Notes under the pieces: generated by a model | What the model saw: the letters and a program-made list of their open reading frames with translations, nothing else | Database searches by the model: none | What the model was told of the DNA's origin: nothing | Made by a program: the position numbers and the translations under genes | Shown: in pieces, positions 1 to 5,434 of the stretch | How the letters are laid out: each line of letters opens with the position of its first letter | How positions within the stretch are numbered: the first letter of the stretch is position 1 | DNA from: Sideroxydans sp. | Lineage (GTDB): Bacteria; Pseudomonadota; Gammaproteobacteria; Burkholderiales; Gallionellaceae | Length of the DNA stretch: 9,061 bases | NCBI GenBank assembly: GCA_020057805.1 | Contig: JAGVFD010000111.1 | Span: 1-9,061 of the forward strand | Reading direction: 5' to 3'

Positions 1-1
1 C

Positions 2-91
2 CAGCGCGCCGACTTACGAATCTGGCAAGCCAGCTTCCAGTTTTCCCTGTTTCTCGGCCATAAGGCAATCACGCACTACTTTCGCTGTTGA
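2..91 (+). CDS. possible 3' end of a gene entering from the left edge
   Basis: From base 2 one plus-strand frame stays open to a TGA at 89-91. It would encode a 29-residue aromatic, hydrophobic tail ending in LGHKAITHYFRC. It would converge on the DUF2288 gene and overlap its last 16 bases, a common layout for tail-to-tail genes. I do not recognise a family. The stretch is too short to exclude a chance open frame: a minus-strand frame here is also open, starting with a GTG near 72. Treat it as a hint only. Confidence 0.25.
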   Translation, partial: QRADLRIWQASFQFSLFLGHKAITHYFRC

Positions 92-381
92 ACCAATACA
101 TAGGGCCGCGCCACCACAGCCCACAATACAGCATCCGCCTCATACCAAGCTAACGCCTGTTCATCGGTAACGCGGCCTATCAGCCCGGACTCCAACCACT
201 GCGCCACCTGTGCCTTGTTGTCCTGAGATATTTGGAACGCCACATCCACCAAATCGAGCGTCTCTTTTACTGCCACCGTTGCGCCGCGCGCGAAGTAGGG
301 TTGCAACTCACGCCAGCCAATCTGCGCGGTCTCCATGTTCACTTGCGCGCGGTCGATGTCTTCTAGGGTCGGTTGTTTCAT
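76..381 (-). CDS. DUF2288 family protein
   Basis: A 101-residue small cytosolic protein of unknown function. The family-like core is visible: an N-terminal ETAQIGWRELQPYFARG segment (about residues 17-33), a DLVDVAFQISQDNKAQVAQW segment and a C-terminal LWAVVARPYVLVQ. This matches the DUF2288 pattern I know from proteobacteria. I chose the ATG at 379-381 because AGGACAAAAG sits just upstream as a ribosome binding site. A longer reading from 432 would overlap the preceding gene and adds a low-quality extension. It lies 10 bases after the 122-residue gene, in a run with the carbonic anhydrase gene, so it is probably co-transcribed with them. No signal peptide or membrane segment is seen. The family call is fairly sure; the function is unknown. 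Confidence 0.85.
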   Translation of the reverse strand: MKQPTLEDIDRAQVNMETAQIGWRELQPYFARGATVAVKETLDLVDVAFQISQDNKAQVAQWLESGLIGRVTDEQALAWYEADAVLWAVVARPYVLVQQRK

Positions 382-391
382 ATCTTTTGTC

Positions 392-760
392 CTACGGTGC
401 CATGTTGTCTGGATTACGTGCTTCGAGCTCATTCCACAACGCCTGTGCGATAGCCGCCCAAGCGGATTGGTGTTCAGTCACCTTGGCAAATTGCCTCAGA
501 TAACCCGAGCCAAAGGTCGACGCATTGGTCTTGTGCATCAGCATTGCCAAGCCGTACAGCTCAACTTTGATGCGTGCTTGCATGTCACCTTCGCGTGCCG
601 CTTTGCGCAGTCGGTCAATGTTTTGCAGCACATCACGGGCGAACACCCTCACCTGATAATCGTCATGAAAATCCAACCCCAGCGCGATGCAAGTGCGCTC
701 AATCTGCAACTCTAATTCGTTCTCATCCTGCAATAGGATGTCACTCCCAAACATCGTCAT
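392..760 (-). CDS. hypothetical protein, 122 residues, coupled to carbonic anhydrase gene
   Basis: I do not recognise this gene. It encodes 122 residues, acidic at the N-terminus (DENELELQIERT) and probably mostly helical, with no signal peptide, membrane span or cysteine motif of note. Its ATG overlaps the stop of the gamma-carbonic anhydrase gene in an ATGA (757-760), so translation is likely coupled. AAAGGG lies 8 bases upstream of the ATG as a ribosome binding site. A second ATG two codons later is an alternative start. Base composition resembles the flanking conserved genes rather than the AT-rich island upstream. The tight junctions on both sides argue that it is a real gene of the same operon; nothing visible gives its activity. 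Confidence 0.8.
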   Translation of the reverse strand: MTMFGSDILLQDENELELQIERTCIALGLDFHDDYQVRVFARDVLQNIDRLRKAAREGDMQARIKVELYGLAMLMHKTNASTFGSGYLRQFAKVTEHQSAWAAIAQALWNELEARNPDNMAP

Positions 761-1296
761 GCTTGTGACCCTTTCAGATAATTGTCTTTGTTGCGCACGT
801 AATGCTCGGCGGAGTAACGCAGATACTTCATCTCATCTTCTGTTAGCGCCCGCACCAACTTGGCTGGTCGCCCCATGTAGAGCATGCCACTCTGCAACAC
901 CTTACCCGGCGAGATGAGGCTGCCCGCACCGATCATCACGAAATCAGGGATCACCACATCGTCCATGATGATCGAGCCCATACCAATGAGGCAATCGTTA
1001 CCGATACGACACCCATGCAAAATGACCGAATGCCCCACCGTCACATAGTCGCCGATGATGAGCGGCGAGCCATCAGGCTTGTCCGCCGTCTTGTGCGACA
1101 CATGGCACATCGTCAGGTCTTGGATGTTTGAACCGCGCCCGATCTCGATGCGGTTCACATCGCCGCGCAACACCGTGTTGCACCAGATGGAACTGTCATC
1201 ACCCAACTTCACATCGCCGATGACTTGGCAGGAAGGGTGCAGATAGACGTGTTCGCCTAGGGTGAGGGAGGTGTTGAGGTAGGAGGAGATGGGCAT
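757..1296 (-). CDS. gamma-class carbonic anhydrase family protein (YrdA/PaaY-like)
   Basis: A 179-residue left-handed beta-helix (hexapeptide-repeat) protein of the gamma-carbonic anhydrase family, expected as a cytosolic trimer with metal bound between subunits. Repeating I-G-D-like hexapeptides run through about residues 20-140. Likely metal ligands are His68 (in CHVSH), His89 and His94 (in GHSVILHGC). Arg44, Asp46 and Gln59 fit the conserved Arg/Asp/Gln set. Members hydrate CO2 or have lost activity; sequence alone does not settle which. The ATG at 1294-1296 gives the usual family N-terminus (MPISSYLNTSLTLG). An in-frame TTG at 1365 would add 23 unlikely residues. No strong Shine-Dalgarno is seen. 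The next gene downstream overlaps by 4 bases. The PaaY/CaiE branch is an alternative label within the same fold. Confidence 0.92.
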   Translation of the reverse strand: MPISSYLNTSLTLGEHVYLHPSCQVIGDVKLGDDSSIWCNTVLRGDVNRIEIGRGSNIQDLTMCHVSHKTADKPDGSPLIIGDYVTVGHSVILHGCRIGNDCLIGMGSIIMDDVVIPDFVMIGAGSLISPGKVLQSGMLYMGRPAKLVRALTEDEMKYLRYSAEHYVRNKDNYLKGSQA

Positions 1297-1336
1297 GATG
1301 ACTTCGGTGGGTGTATTCAGATTTGAGAGTGAATCG

Positions 1337-1365
1337 TATATAGAATATTTAAATTGCTGACGCAA
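1337..1365 (-). promoter_or_regulatory. possible sigma70-type promoter for the carbonic anhydrase operon
   Basis: In the 75-base AT-rich gap before the carbonic anhydrase ATG, the minus strand reads TTGCGT (1365-1360), a 17-base spacer and TATATA (1342-1337). Matches to consensus are partial (3 of 6 and 4 of 6), but the spacing is ideal. A start near 1330 would leave a leader of roughly 35 bases. This would let the three-gene run be expressed independently of the AT-rich genes upstream. Confidence 0.3.
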
Positions 1366-1371
1366 TCCGTT

Positions 1372-1908
1372 TCATTTCTTGCCCTTAAGCGATTTACTCT
1401 TCACATCATCATCTTTCGCAATATCTAGTTGAAGAAAATCTATCTCAGGCATTTCTGCGAATTCCTCTGTGAAAGGCATATATAGGCGAACAAGCCAGCC
1501 ACCATTTGATTTGCGAGCTGCATAAGGATGTAACAGCTCACCATCTTGACGCAACCTATCAAGTCGCAAAAGCGGCTTATTGGGATACCGCTCGGTAGCA
1601 TCATTAGGAAAGCCCTCATCCAACATTTTCTTTACAACTTCATGTGGGAATCCTGGATGACCAGAGTGATCTGACTCATAGATAGCATGTTCAATACCTT
1701 CCTCAAAACTACGAGAACAACTAGCAAAATCATATTCATCAAAAACGATCTCGGCGACCGCATAAGGCGGCCCGTTGTACCAACTTGCATCACGGCCATC
1801 TTCTAGCTGAATGGCCGTAATGGTGCGCGATCCAACATCGGTGCAGCGCCAAACGAATCCAGCAGACCCGAAAAATTCAAGGCCAATGTAAAAATCAGAG
1901 TGCTTCAT
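1372..1908 (-). CDS. conserved-hypothetical-type protein, 178 residues
   Basis: I cannot name this gene. The protein has 178 residues, a patterned N-terminal half (FYIGLEFFGSAGFVWRCTDV, then RTITAIQL, then SWYNGPPYAVAEIVFDEYDF) and a basic tail (KSKSLKGKK). The YNGPPYAVAE segment resembles a conserved hypothetical family I have seen in proteobacteria without an assigned role. No signal peptide or membrane helix is visible; it looks soluble. The ATG at 1906-1908 lacks a good Shine-Dalgarno. A 10-codon reading frame (1927-1895) with a GGGAG site upstream overlaps this start and could couple its translation. The gene follows the DUF2442 gene by 35 bases, so it may belong to that cassette. It is AT-rich (21 of 60 bases G/C in 1681-1740), a sign of transfer. 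Confidence 0.75.
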   Translation of the reverse strand: MKHSDFYIGLEFFGSAGFVWRCTDVGSRTITAIQLEDGRDASWYNGPPYAVAEIVFDEYDFASCSRSFEEGIEHAIYESDHSGHPGFPHEVVKKMLDEGFPNDATERYPNKPLLRLDRLRQDGELLHPYAARKSNGGWLVRLYMPFTEEFAEMPEIDFLQLDIAKDDDVKSKSLKGKK

Positions 1909-1927
1909 TTGGAATAACGGCTTTCAT
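1895..1927 (-). other. 10-codon open frame overlapping the start of the 178-residue gene
   Basis: The minus strand reads ATG at 1927-1925 and encodes MKAVIPNEAL before a TGA at 1897-1895. GGGAG lies 9 bases upstream (1941-1937). The stop falls just inside the 178-residue gene, whose own ATG lacks a ribosome binding site. This is the geometry of a coupling mini-cistron, or of an old N-terminus separated by a small frame change. It may also be chance. Confidence 0.3.
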
Positions 1928-1943
1928 CTCAAGATTCTCCCTT

Positions 1944-2258
1944 TCATCCACTATGGGGGCCAGAGTCCTCAAGTTTATAGTCGGCTATTGCTTCGGCTGC
2001 TTTTAGTTCAACAGCACTAGGCTCTGACGATTGCAATCCTGCCAGCAAAGTCTCAGGCGCAATGTCCTGTTCATTCGGCCAACTGACAGCGCCAAACTGA
2101 ATGCCGACCTGATTGAAATAATGCTCATTCTTCAGTTCACGAAAAACGCCAAAATCCAGATAAGGCTTCATGTCAAAGACCCCCTTGCGCCCATCTTCTA
2201 CCTCGACGTAGATGCGGTAGTCGGGCAACGGCTTAACGATTTTCACATCCCAATACAT
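1944..2258 (-). CDS. DUF2442 domain protein, probable partner of the DUF4160 gene
   Basis: A 104-residue protein with the DUF2442 pattern: VKIVKPLPDYRIYVEVEDG, then GVFDMKPYLDFGVFREL, then a Gly-Ala-Val-Ser-Trp-Pro-Asn segment leading to DIAPETLL near residues 57-72. DUF2442 proteins are small, and in the related Nitrosomonas protein NE0471 the domain precedes a helix-turn-helix. They often sit next to DUF4160 genes, and the pair is suspected of being toxin-antitoxin-like; that role is not proven. The ATG at 2256-2258 is chosen because GAGG lies about 9 bases upstream. A TTG at 2279 would add seven residues and overlap the DUF4160 gene by 14 bases. With the chosen start the gap is 7 bases, indicating co-translation. 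No obvious DNA-binding motif is visible in the short C-terminus. Confidence 0.88.
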   Translation of the reverse strand: MYWDVKIVKPLPDYRIYVEVEDGRKGVFDMKPYLDFGVFRELKNEHYFNQVGIQFGAVSWPNEQDIAPETLLAGLQSSEPSAVELKAAEAIADYKLEDSGPHSG

Positions 2259-2265
2259 GGCGACC

Positions 2266-2532
2266 TCACAGTGGATCAATTTTATAGGGGTTCTCGCCGC
2301 TGACCGCTAGTTCCCAGTCAGCCATCAACTCGTCGCGGTGCAGCTCGATCCATGCTTGAACCAAACGCAACTGCTTGCGCGGCAATTTGCCAGAAAGGAT
2401 TTCTCCATCATCAAGATTGATAGATGCCTCAAATTCAGCGTATTTGGCGTGTAGGTGCGGCAGATTGTGATGCTGATTGTCGATCAAATACAGGCGGATG
2501 ATGATCCCGTAAAACATAGAGATGATTGGCAT
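2266..2532 (-). CDS. DUF4160 domain protein, probable toxin-antitoxin-like partner
   Basis: An 88-residue soluble protein carrying the DUF4160 signature: MPIISMFYGIIIRLYLID at the start, then HHNLPHLHAKYAEFEASI (about residues 21-38) with the His-x-x-Pro-His-x-His cluster. After that come LDDGEILSGKLPRKQLRLVQ and a W-x-x-x-x-x-x-E helical region to about residue 75. The function of the family is unknown. It is typically found beside DUF2442, as here, which suggests a two-component module. The conserved histidines could bind metal or act in catalysis, but this is inference. The ATG at 2530-2532 has GGGGA about 8 bases upstream. A palindrome at 2542-2568 borders that site and may be an operator. 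It is the first gene of a cassette with its own likely promoter in the 82-base gap upstream. Confidence 0.88.
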   Translation of the reverse strand: MPIISMFYGIIIRLYLIDNQHHNLPHLHAKYAEFEASINLDDGEILSGKLPRKQLRLVQAWIELHRDELMADWELAVSGENPYKIDPL

Positions 2533-2541
2533 CGAATATCC

Positions 2542-2568
2542 CCAACTACGTTTGTTTAACGACGTTGG
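2542..2568 (-). promoter_or_regulatory. inverted repeat upstream of the DUF4160 gene, operator candidate
   Basis: Two 11-base arms (minus strand CCAACGTCGTT and AACGTAGTTGG) pair at 9 of 11 positions around a 5-base loop. The repeat ends at the Shine-Dalgarno of the DUF4160 gene, where a self-regulating toxin-antitoxin operon would place its operator. An RNA hairpin limiting translation is another reading. Confidence 0.45.
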
Positions 2569-2575
2569 TCTTGCC

Positions 2576-2606
2576 CGAATTTAATTCGAGCCTGACCCCT
2601 TTAGTT
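2576..2606. repeat. possible mobile-element scar (transposase-associated intergenic sequence)
   Basis: The minus strand reads ACTAAAGGGGTCAGGCTCG followed by a 6-1-6 palindrome (CGAATT/AATTCG, 2576-2588). From memory, the GGGGTCAGGCTCGAATT type of sequence recurs around REP-associated tyrosine transposases (IS200-like) in proteobacteria. No transposase gene is present here, so this would be a remnant. It sits exactly at the boundary between the NYN gene and the DUF4160 cassette. The identification rests on recall only. Confidence 0.35.
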
Positions 2607-2614
2607 TTTCCTTG

Positions 2615-3376
2615 TTAGGCTTTTTTACGATTATCACGAATTCTGACGTGCGATGAATTCTCATTTTGAATTTCAAATAATTCCGTCGCTGCAACTAATT
2701 TTCCAAATGTTGCATAGCCGTAATTGCGTGGGTCAAATGAAGCTTGATTGGAAATTTGTTTGCGAACCTGAGATAAAGATGACCAACCATCATCAGCCAT
2801 TGCGGCTTCTGTTGCAGTTCTTAACAGCCTAACTAGGCGTGTATCTTGACGTAATTTTGTTGAGGTAATTTTAGGTGGAGCTATAGGTTTTGATGATACT
2901 TCTTCGTGTGAGCTTTCTAACTCTTGCCCAAATTTATCAAGATCTAAAAACTGGGAGCAGGCATCAACAAAAGGCAAAGGTGTTTTACTCGCGCCAAACC
3001 CAAAAACTTTTGCGCCACGCTCTTTAATATGCAACACAAGGGGGGTGAAATCGCTGTCAGATGAAACGATAGCAAAGCCATCTAATTTTTCCGTATAAAG
3101 CAGATGCAACGCATCAATACACAATCCAATATCAGTGGCATTTTTGCCTTTCGTATAGTCAAATTGCTGCATAGGACGAATGGCATAAGGATGAAGAGCC
3201 GCCTCCCAACCTTTTAGCTCAGGTTTTTTCCAGTTGCCATAAGCTCGGCGAATATTGACTACCCCCACTTTTGCCAACTCTGCTAAAACAACTTCAATTT
3301 TTGCAGCGGGTGAGTTGTCTGCATCAATCAAAAGTGCGATGCGTATTTCATGGCGCATGCTGGTTTCGTTACTCAT
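2615..3376 (-). CDS. NYN domain (LabA/DUF88-like) protein with C-terminal OST-HTH domain
   Basis: A 253-residue putative RNA-acting protein. Residues about 11-150 form a NYN (PIN-like) ribonuclease domain. Acidic residues sit at Asp18/Asp20 (LLIDADN), Asp82 (GKNATDIGL) and Asp107/Asp109 (SSDSDFTPL), the usual metal-binding set. A polar linker follows (about 155-180). Residues about 181-250 match an OST-HTH/LOTUS domain (DGWSSLSQV, then [14 protein letters not shown], then LFEI), which binds RNA in other proteins. The ATG at 3374-3376 overlaps the pyrC stop as ATGA with GGAAG upstream, so translation is coupled to pyrC. A longer frame from 3613 only shadows pyrC. The gene is AT-rich (21 of 60 G/C in 2641-2700, against 39 of 60 in pyrC at 3601-3660), suggesting acquisition. 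Its target is unknown. Confidence 0.9.
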   Translation of the reverse strand: MSNETSMRHEIRIALLIDADNSPAAKIEVVLAELAKVGVVNIRRAYGNWKKPELKGWEAALHPYAIRPMQQFDYTKGKNATDIGLCIDALHLLYTEKLDGFAIVSSDSDFTPLVLHIKERGAKVFGFGASKTPLPFVDACSQFLDLDKFGQELESSHEEVSSKPIAPPKITSTKLRQDTRLVRLLRTATEAAMADDGWSSLSQVRKQISNQASFDPRNYGYATFGKLVAATELFEIQNENSSHVRIRDNRKKA

Positions 3377-4404
3377 ATCATCTTCCACTTCATATTCTCG
3401 CCCGCCCTTAACGGCACAAGCTGATTCTCCCCAAACCCCACCGATGCAGGCACTTGCCACTCCTCCTTGCGCAAGGTGATGGTCTCTTTGTTGCGCGGCA
3501 GGCCGTAATAGTCCGCGCCGTAGAAGCTGGCGAAGGCTTCCAGTTTGTCTAATGCACCTGCTGCCTCGAACGCTTCTGCATACAGCTCGATGGCGTTGTG
3601 TGCGGAGTAGCAACCGGCGCAGCCGCAGGCGTTCTCTTTTGTGTGTTGGGCATGCGGGGCGCTGTCGGTGCCGAGGAAGAATTTCTTGTTGCCGCTGGTG
3701 GCAGCATTCACCAAGGCTTCGCGGTGCGTCTCGCGTTTCAAGATAGGCAGGCAGTAGAAATGCGGGCGGATGCCGCCGACCAACATCGCGTTGCGGTTAT
3801 AGAGCAGGTGTTGCGGGGTGAGCGTGGCGGCGATGGTGTCCGGCGCACTCGTCACGAACTGTGCGGCATCTTTCGTCGTGATGTGTTCGAACACCACGCG
3901 CAGGTTGGGCAGGTCTTTCAACAGTGGTTGCATCACGCGTTCGATGAACACGGCTTCGCGGTCGAAGATGTCGATGTCGGCATTGGTCACTTCGCCATGC
4001 ACCAAGAACGGCATGCCGCAACGTTGCATCTCTTCCAGTGCGGCATAGGTCTTGCGCAGATCGGTCACACCCGCGTCGGAATTGGTGGTCGCACCCGCTG
4101 GGTACAGCTTCACAGCATGCACCACGCCACTCGCTTTGGCTTTGCGTATCTCTTCCGCACTGGTGTTGTCGGTGAGGTACAGCGTCATCAACGGTTCGAA
4201 CTTCATGCCAGCGGGCAGCGCTTTCAAGATGCGCTCGCGGTAAGCCACGGCTTGCGCGGTGGTGGTGACGGGCGGACGCAGGTTCGGCATGACGATGGCG
4301 CGAGCGAATTGGCGGGCGGTGTCGGGCAGTACAGATGCCATCAGATCGCCATCGCGTAGATGCAAGTGCCAATCGTCGGGACGGGTGAGGGTGAGTGTTT
4401 TCAT
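3373..4404 (-). CDS. pyrC: dihydroorotase (class II)
   Basis: Dihydroorotase interconverts carbamoyl-aspartate and dihydroorotate, the third step of pyrimidine synthesis, in the cytosol. At 343 residues it is full length, close to the E. coli enzyme of about 348. Binuclear zinc ligands are all present: His13 and His15 (DDWHLHLRD), the lysine expected to be carboxylated, Lys99 ([10 protein letters not shown]), His136 (LVHGE), His174 (FEHITT) and Asp247 (GTDSAPH). The active-site loop [11 protein letters not shown] is also intact. The ATG at 4402-4404 gives the normal family N-terminus, but no Shine-Dalgarno precedes it: the six bases before ATG are all C. A TAGAAT lies just upstream, which suggests a leaderless or nearly leaderless message. 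The NYN gene follows with a 4-base overlap. Confidence 0.98.
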   Translation of the reverse strand: MKTLTLTRPDDWHLHLRDGDLMASVLPDTARQFARAIVMPNLRPPVTTTAQAVAYRERILKALPAGMKFEPLMTLYLTDNTSAEEIRKAKASGVVHAVKLYPAGATTNSDAGVTDLRKTYAALEEMQRCGMPFLVHGEVTNADIDIFDREAVFIERVMQPLLKDLPNLRVVFEHITTKDAAQFVTSAPDTIAATLTPQHLLYNRNAMLVGGIRPHFYCLPILKRETHREALVNAATSGNKKFFLGTDSAPHAQHTKENACGCAGCYSAHNAIELYAEAFEAAGALDKLEAFASFYGADYYGLPRNKETITLRKEEWQVPASVGFGENQLVPLRAGENMKWKMI

Positions 4405-4417
4405 GGGGGGTATTCTA
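4405..4417 (-). promoter_or_regulatory. pyrC -10 element and C-run at the expected transcription start
   Basis: On the minus strand TAGAAT (4417-4412, 5 of 6 to TATAAT) is followed by A, six C residues and the pyrC ATG. Transcription would begin within or next to the C-run, leaving almost no leader. No good -35 is seen at 16-18 bases. In enteric bacteria pyrC start-site choice among C and G responds to nucleotide pools; whether this C-run does something similar is speculation. Confidence 0.35.
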
Positions 4418-4469
4418 GCTAGGATATCGGGTTATGGAAGGTCTGATTAACTTGGCAGGCTCATAAAAT

Positions 4470-4550
4470 CTAACCCCTCCTAACCTCCCCTTGTCAGGGG
4501 AGGAGTTGGCACCGCTCTCCCCCTGACAAGGGGGAGTTGGAGGGGGTTAG
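4470..4550. repeat. long imperfect inverted repeat between rsmI and pyrC
   Basis: Two arms of about 34 bases (4470-4503 and 4517-4550) face each other. Both begin CTAACCCC on their own outward strand and contain CCCCTTGTCAGGGG or a near copy, itself a small hairpin (CCCCT/AGGGG around TGTC). The arms differ by single-base gaps in the C and G runs. The outer end supplies the TAA stop of rsmI (4549-4547). The structure could fold into a cruciform and may end rsmI transcription, since ATTTTA follows on the minus strand, but there is no classic T-run. It looks like a dispersed intergenic repeat of the genome; copies elsewhere cannot be seen from here. Confidence 0.75.
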
Positions 4551-5434
4551 GTTTTCAACAAGTCGTCTGCGTCACTCGTCTTTTTAATTGCCAACGCGCG
4601 TTCATACAGCTCATTTTTATTCACGCCCGTAATTTTTACTGCAAGTTGTACGGCTTGTTTCAGTGGCAGCTCTTTCAGCAATAAAGACAAGGTTCGTTCG
4701 GTTTCGGCATCTAGTCCTTCGCGTGGTGCTGCGCCTGATACCAACACCACAAATTCGCCGCGCAGGTTGTTGGGGTCGCTGTTCAGCCAATCTAAAGCGA
4801 CGCCCAGTTTGCAGCGGTGGATGCTTTCAAATAGTTTGGTGATTTCGCGTGCGAATACGATTTCGCGTTCGTCGCCGAACACGGTTTGCAAATCAGCGGT
4901 GCATTCGAGGATGCGGTGCGGCGCTTCGTAGAATGCCAAGTTATAGGGATGCTCGATGAGTGCTTGTAGCGCGCTGCAACGTGCCGATGATTTGTTGGGT
5001 AGGAAGCCATAAAACAAAAAATGCGGTGAGGCCAAGCCGGATGCGGAAAGTGCGGTTACGACGGCGCTTGCACCGGGAATGGGGATGATGCGGAAGCCTG
5101 CGTTGCGCACTGCATCTACCAGTACCGCGCCAGGGTCGCTGACGGCGGGCGTGCCGGCATCGGTCACCAATGACACAATTTGACCTTGCTGCAACAGCGC
5201 GATGATTTTGTCCGCCGCACCCCGTTCATTGTGTTGATGTAGGGCTAACAGGCGCGCATCGCTGATGCCGTGGTGCTGCAATAAATGTTTGGTGTTGCGC
5301 GTGTCTTCTGCGGCGATGGTGTCGGATGCACCGAGCACGGTGAGCGCACGCAAAGTGATGTCGCTTAAGTTTCCAATCGGGGTGGCGACTACATATAATG
5401 CGCACTCCAATTTTTGATCGGTCTTGATATGCAA
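4547..5434 (-). CDS. rsmI: 16S rRNA (cytidine(1402)-2'-O)-methyltransferase
   Basis: RsmI methylates the ribose 2'-OH of C1402 in the 16S rRNA decoding centre, using S-adenosylmethionine. The tetrapyrrole-methylase fold motifs are in order: YVVATPIGNLSDITLRA (14-30), AAEDTRNTKHLL (41-52), VSLVTDAGTPAVSDPG (87-102), IPIPGASAVVTALSASG (about 117-133) and YEAPHRI. A lysine-rich helical C-terminal domain follows. At 295 residues it is of normal length. No ATG is available near the start. The TTG at 5432-5434 has AGAGG 7 bases upstream and is preferred. A TTG eight codons later (5408-5410) also fits the family N-terminus but has no ribosome site. With the first choice the gene overlaps the start of lpoA head to head by 6 bases. 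Its stop lies inside the palindromic repeat. Confidence 0.96.
   Translation of the reverse strand: MHIKTDQKLECALYVVATPIGNLSDITLRALTVLGASDTIAAEDTRNTKHLLQHHGISDARLLALHQHNERGAADKIIALLQQGQIVSLVTDAGTPAVSDPGAVLVDAVRNAGFRIIPIPGASAVVTALSASGLASPHFLFYGFLPNKSSARCSALQALIEHPYNLAFYEAPHRILECTADLQTVFGDEREIVFAREITKLFESIHRCKLGVALDWLNSDPNNLRGEFVVLVSGAAPREGLDAETERTLSLLLKELPLKQAVQLAVKITGVNKNELYERALAIKKTSDADDLLKT
5371..5399 (+). promoter_or_regulatory. putative lpoA promoter inside rsmI
   Basis: A perfect TATAAT at 5394-5399 is preceded at 17 bases by TTCCAA (5371-5376, 3 of 6 to TTGACA). A start near 5406 would give a leader of about 23 bases to the lpoA ATG. Because the divergent genes leave no intergenic space, this promoter must lie within the first codons of rsmI. 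Confidence 0.5.

Noticed and set aside
335..715. 126-codon plus-strand frame opposite the DUF2288 and 122-residue genes
   Set aside because: It overlaps two minus-strand genes with good starts and tight operon spacing, and the product has no recognisable motif.
1297..1365. TTG start extending the carbonic anhydrase by 23 residues
   Set aside because: The added residues are AT-rich and unlike the family N-terminus; the ATG at 1296 starts where homologues normally begin.
3377..3613. N-terminal extension of the NYN protein
   Set aside because: The extra 79 residues are Arg/Leu-rich, lie entirely over the pyrC 3' end in another frame, and the ATG in the ATGA overlap has a good ribosome site.
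3598..4359. 253-codon plus-strand frame opposite pyrC
   Set aside because: It lies wholly antisense to a clearly real pyrC with all catalytic residues; its His- and Arg-rich product looks like a shadow of GC-rich codons.
4470..4550. CRISPR-like or tandem repeat
   Set aside because: There are only two copies, in opposite orientation with a short centre; this is an inverted repeat, not an array.
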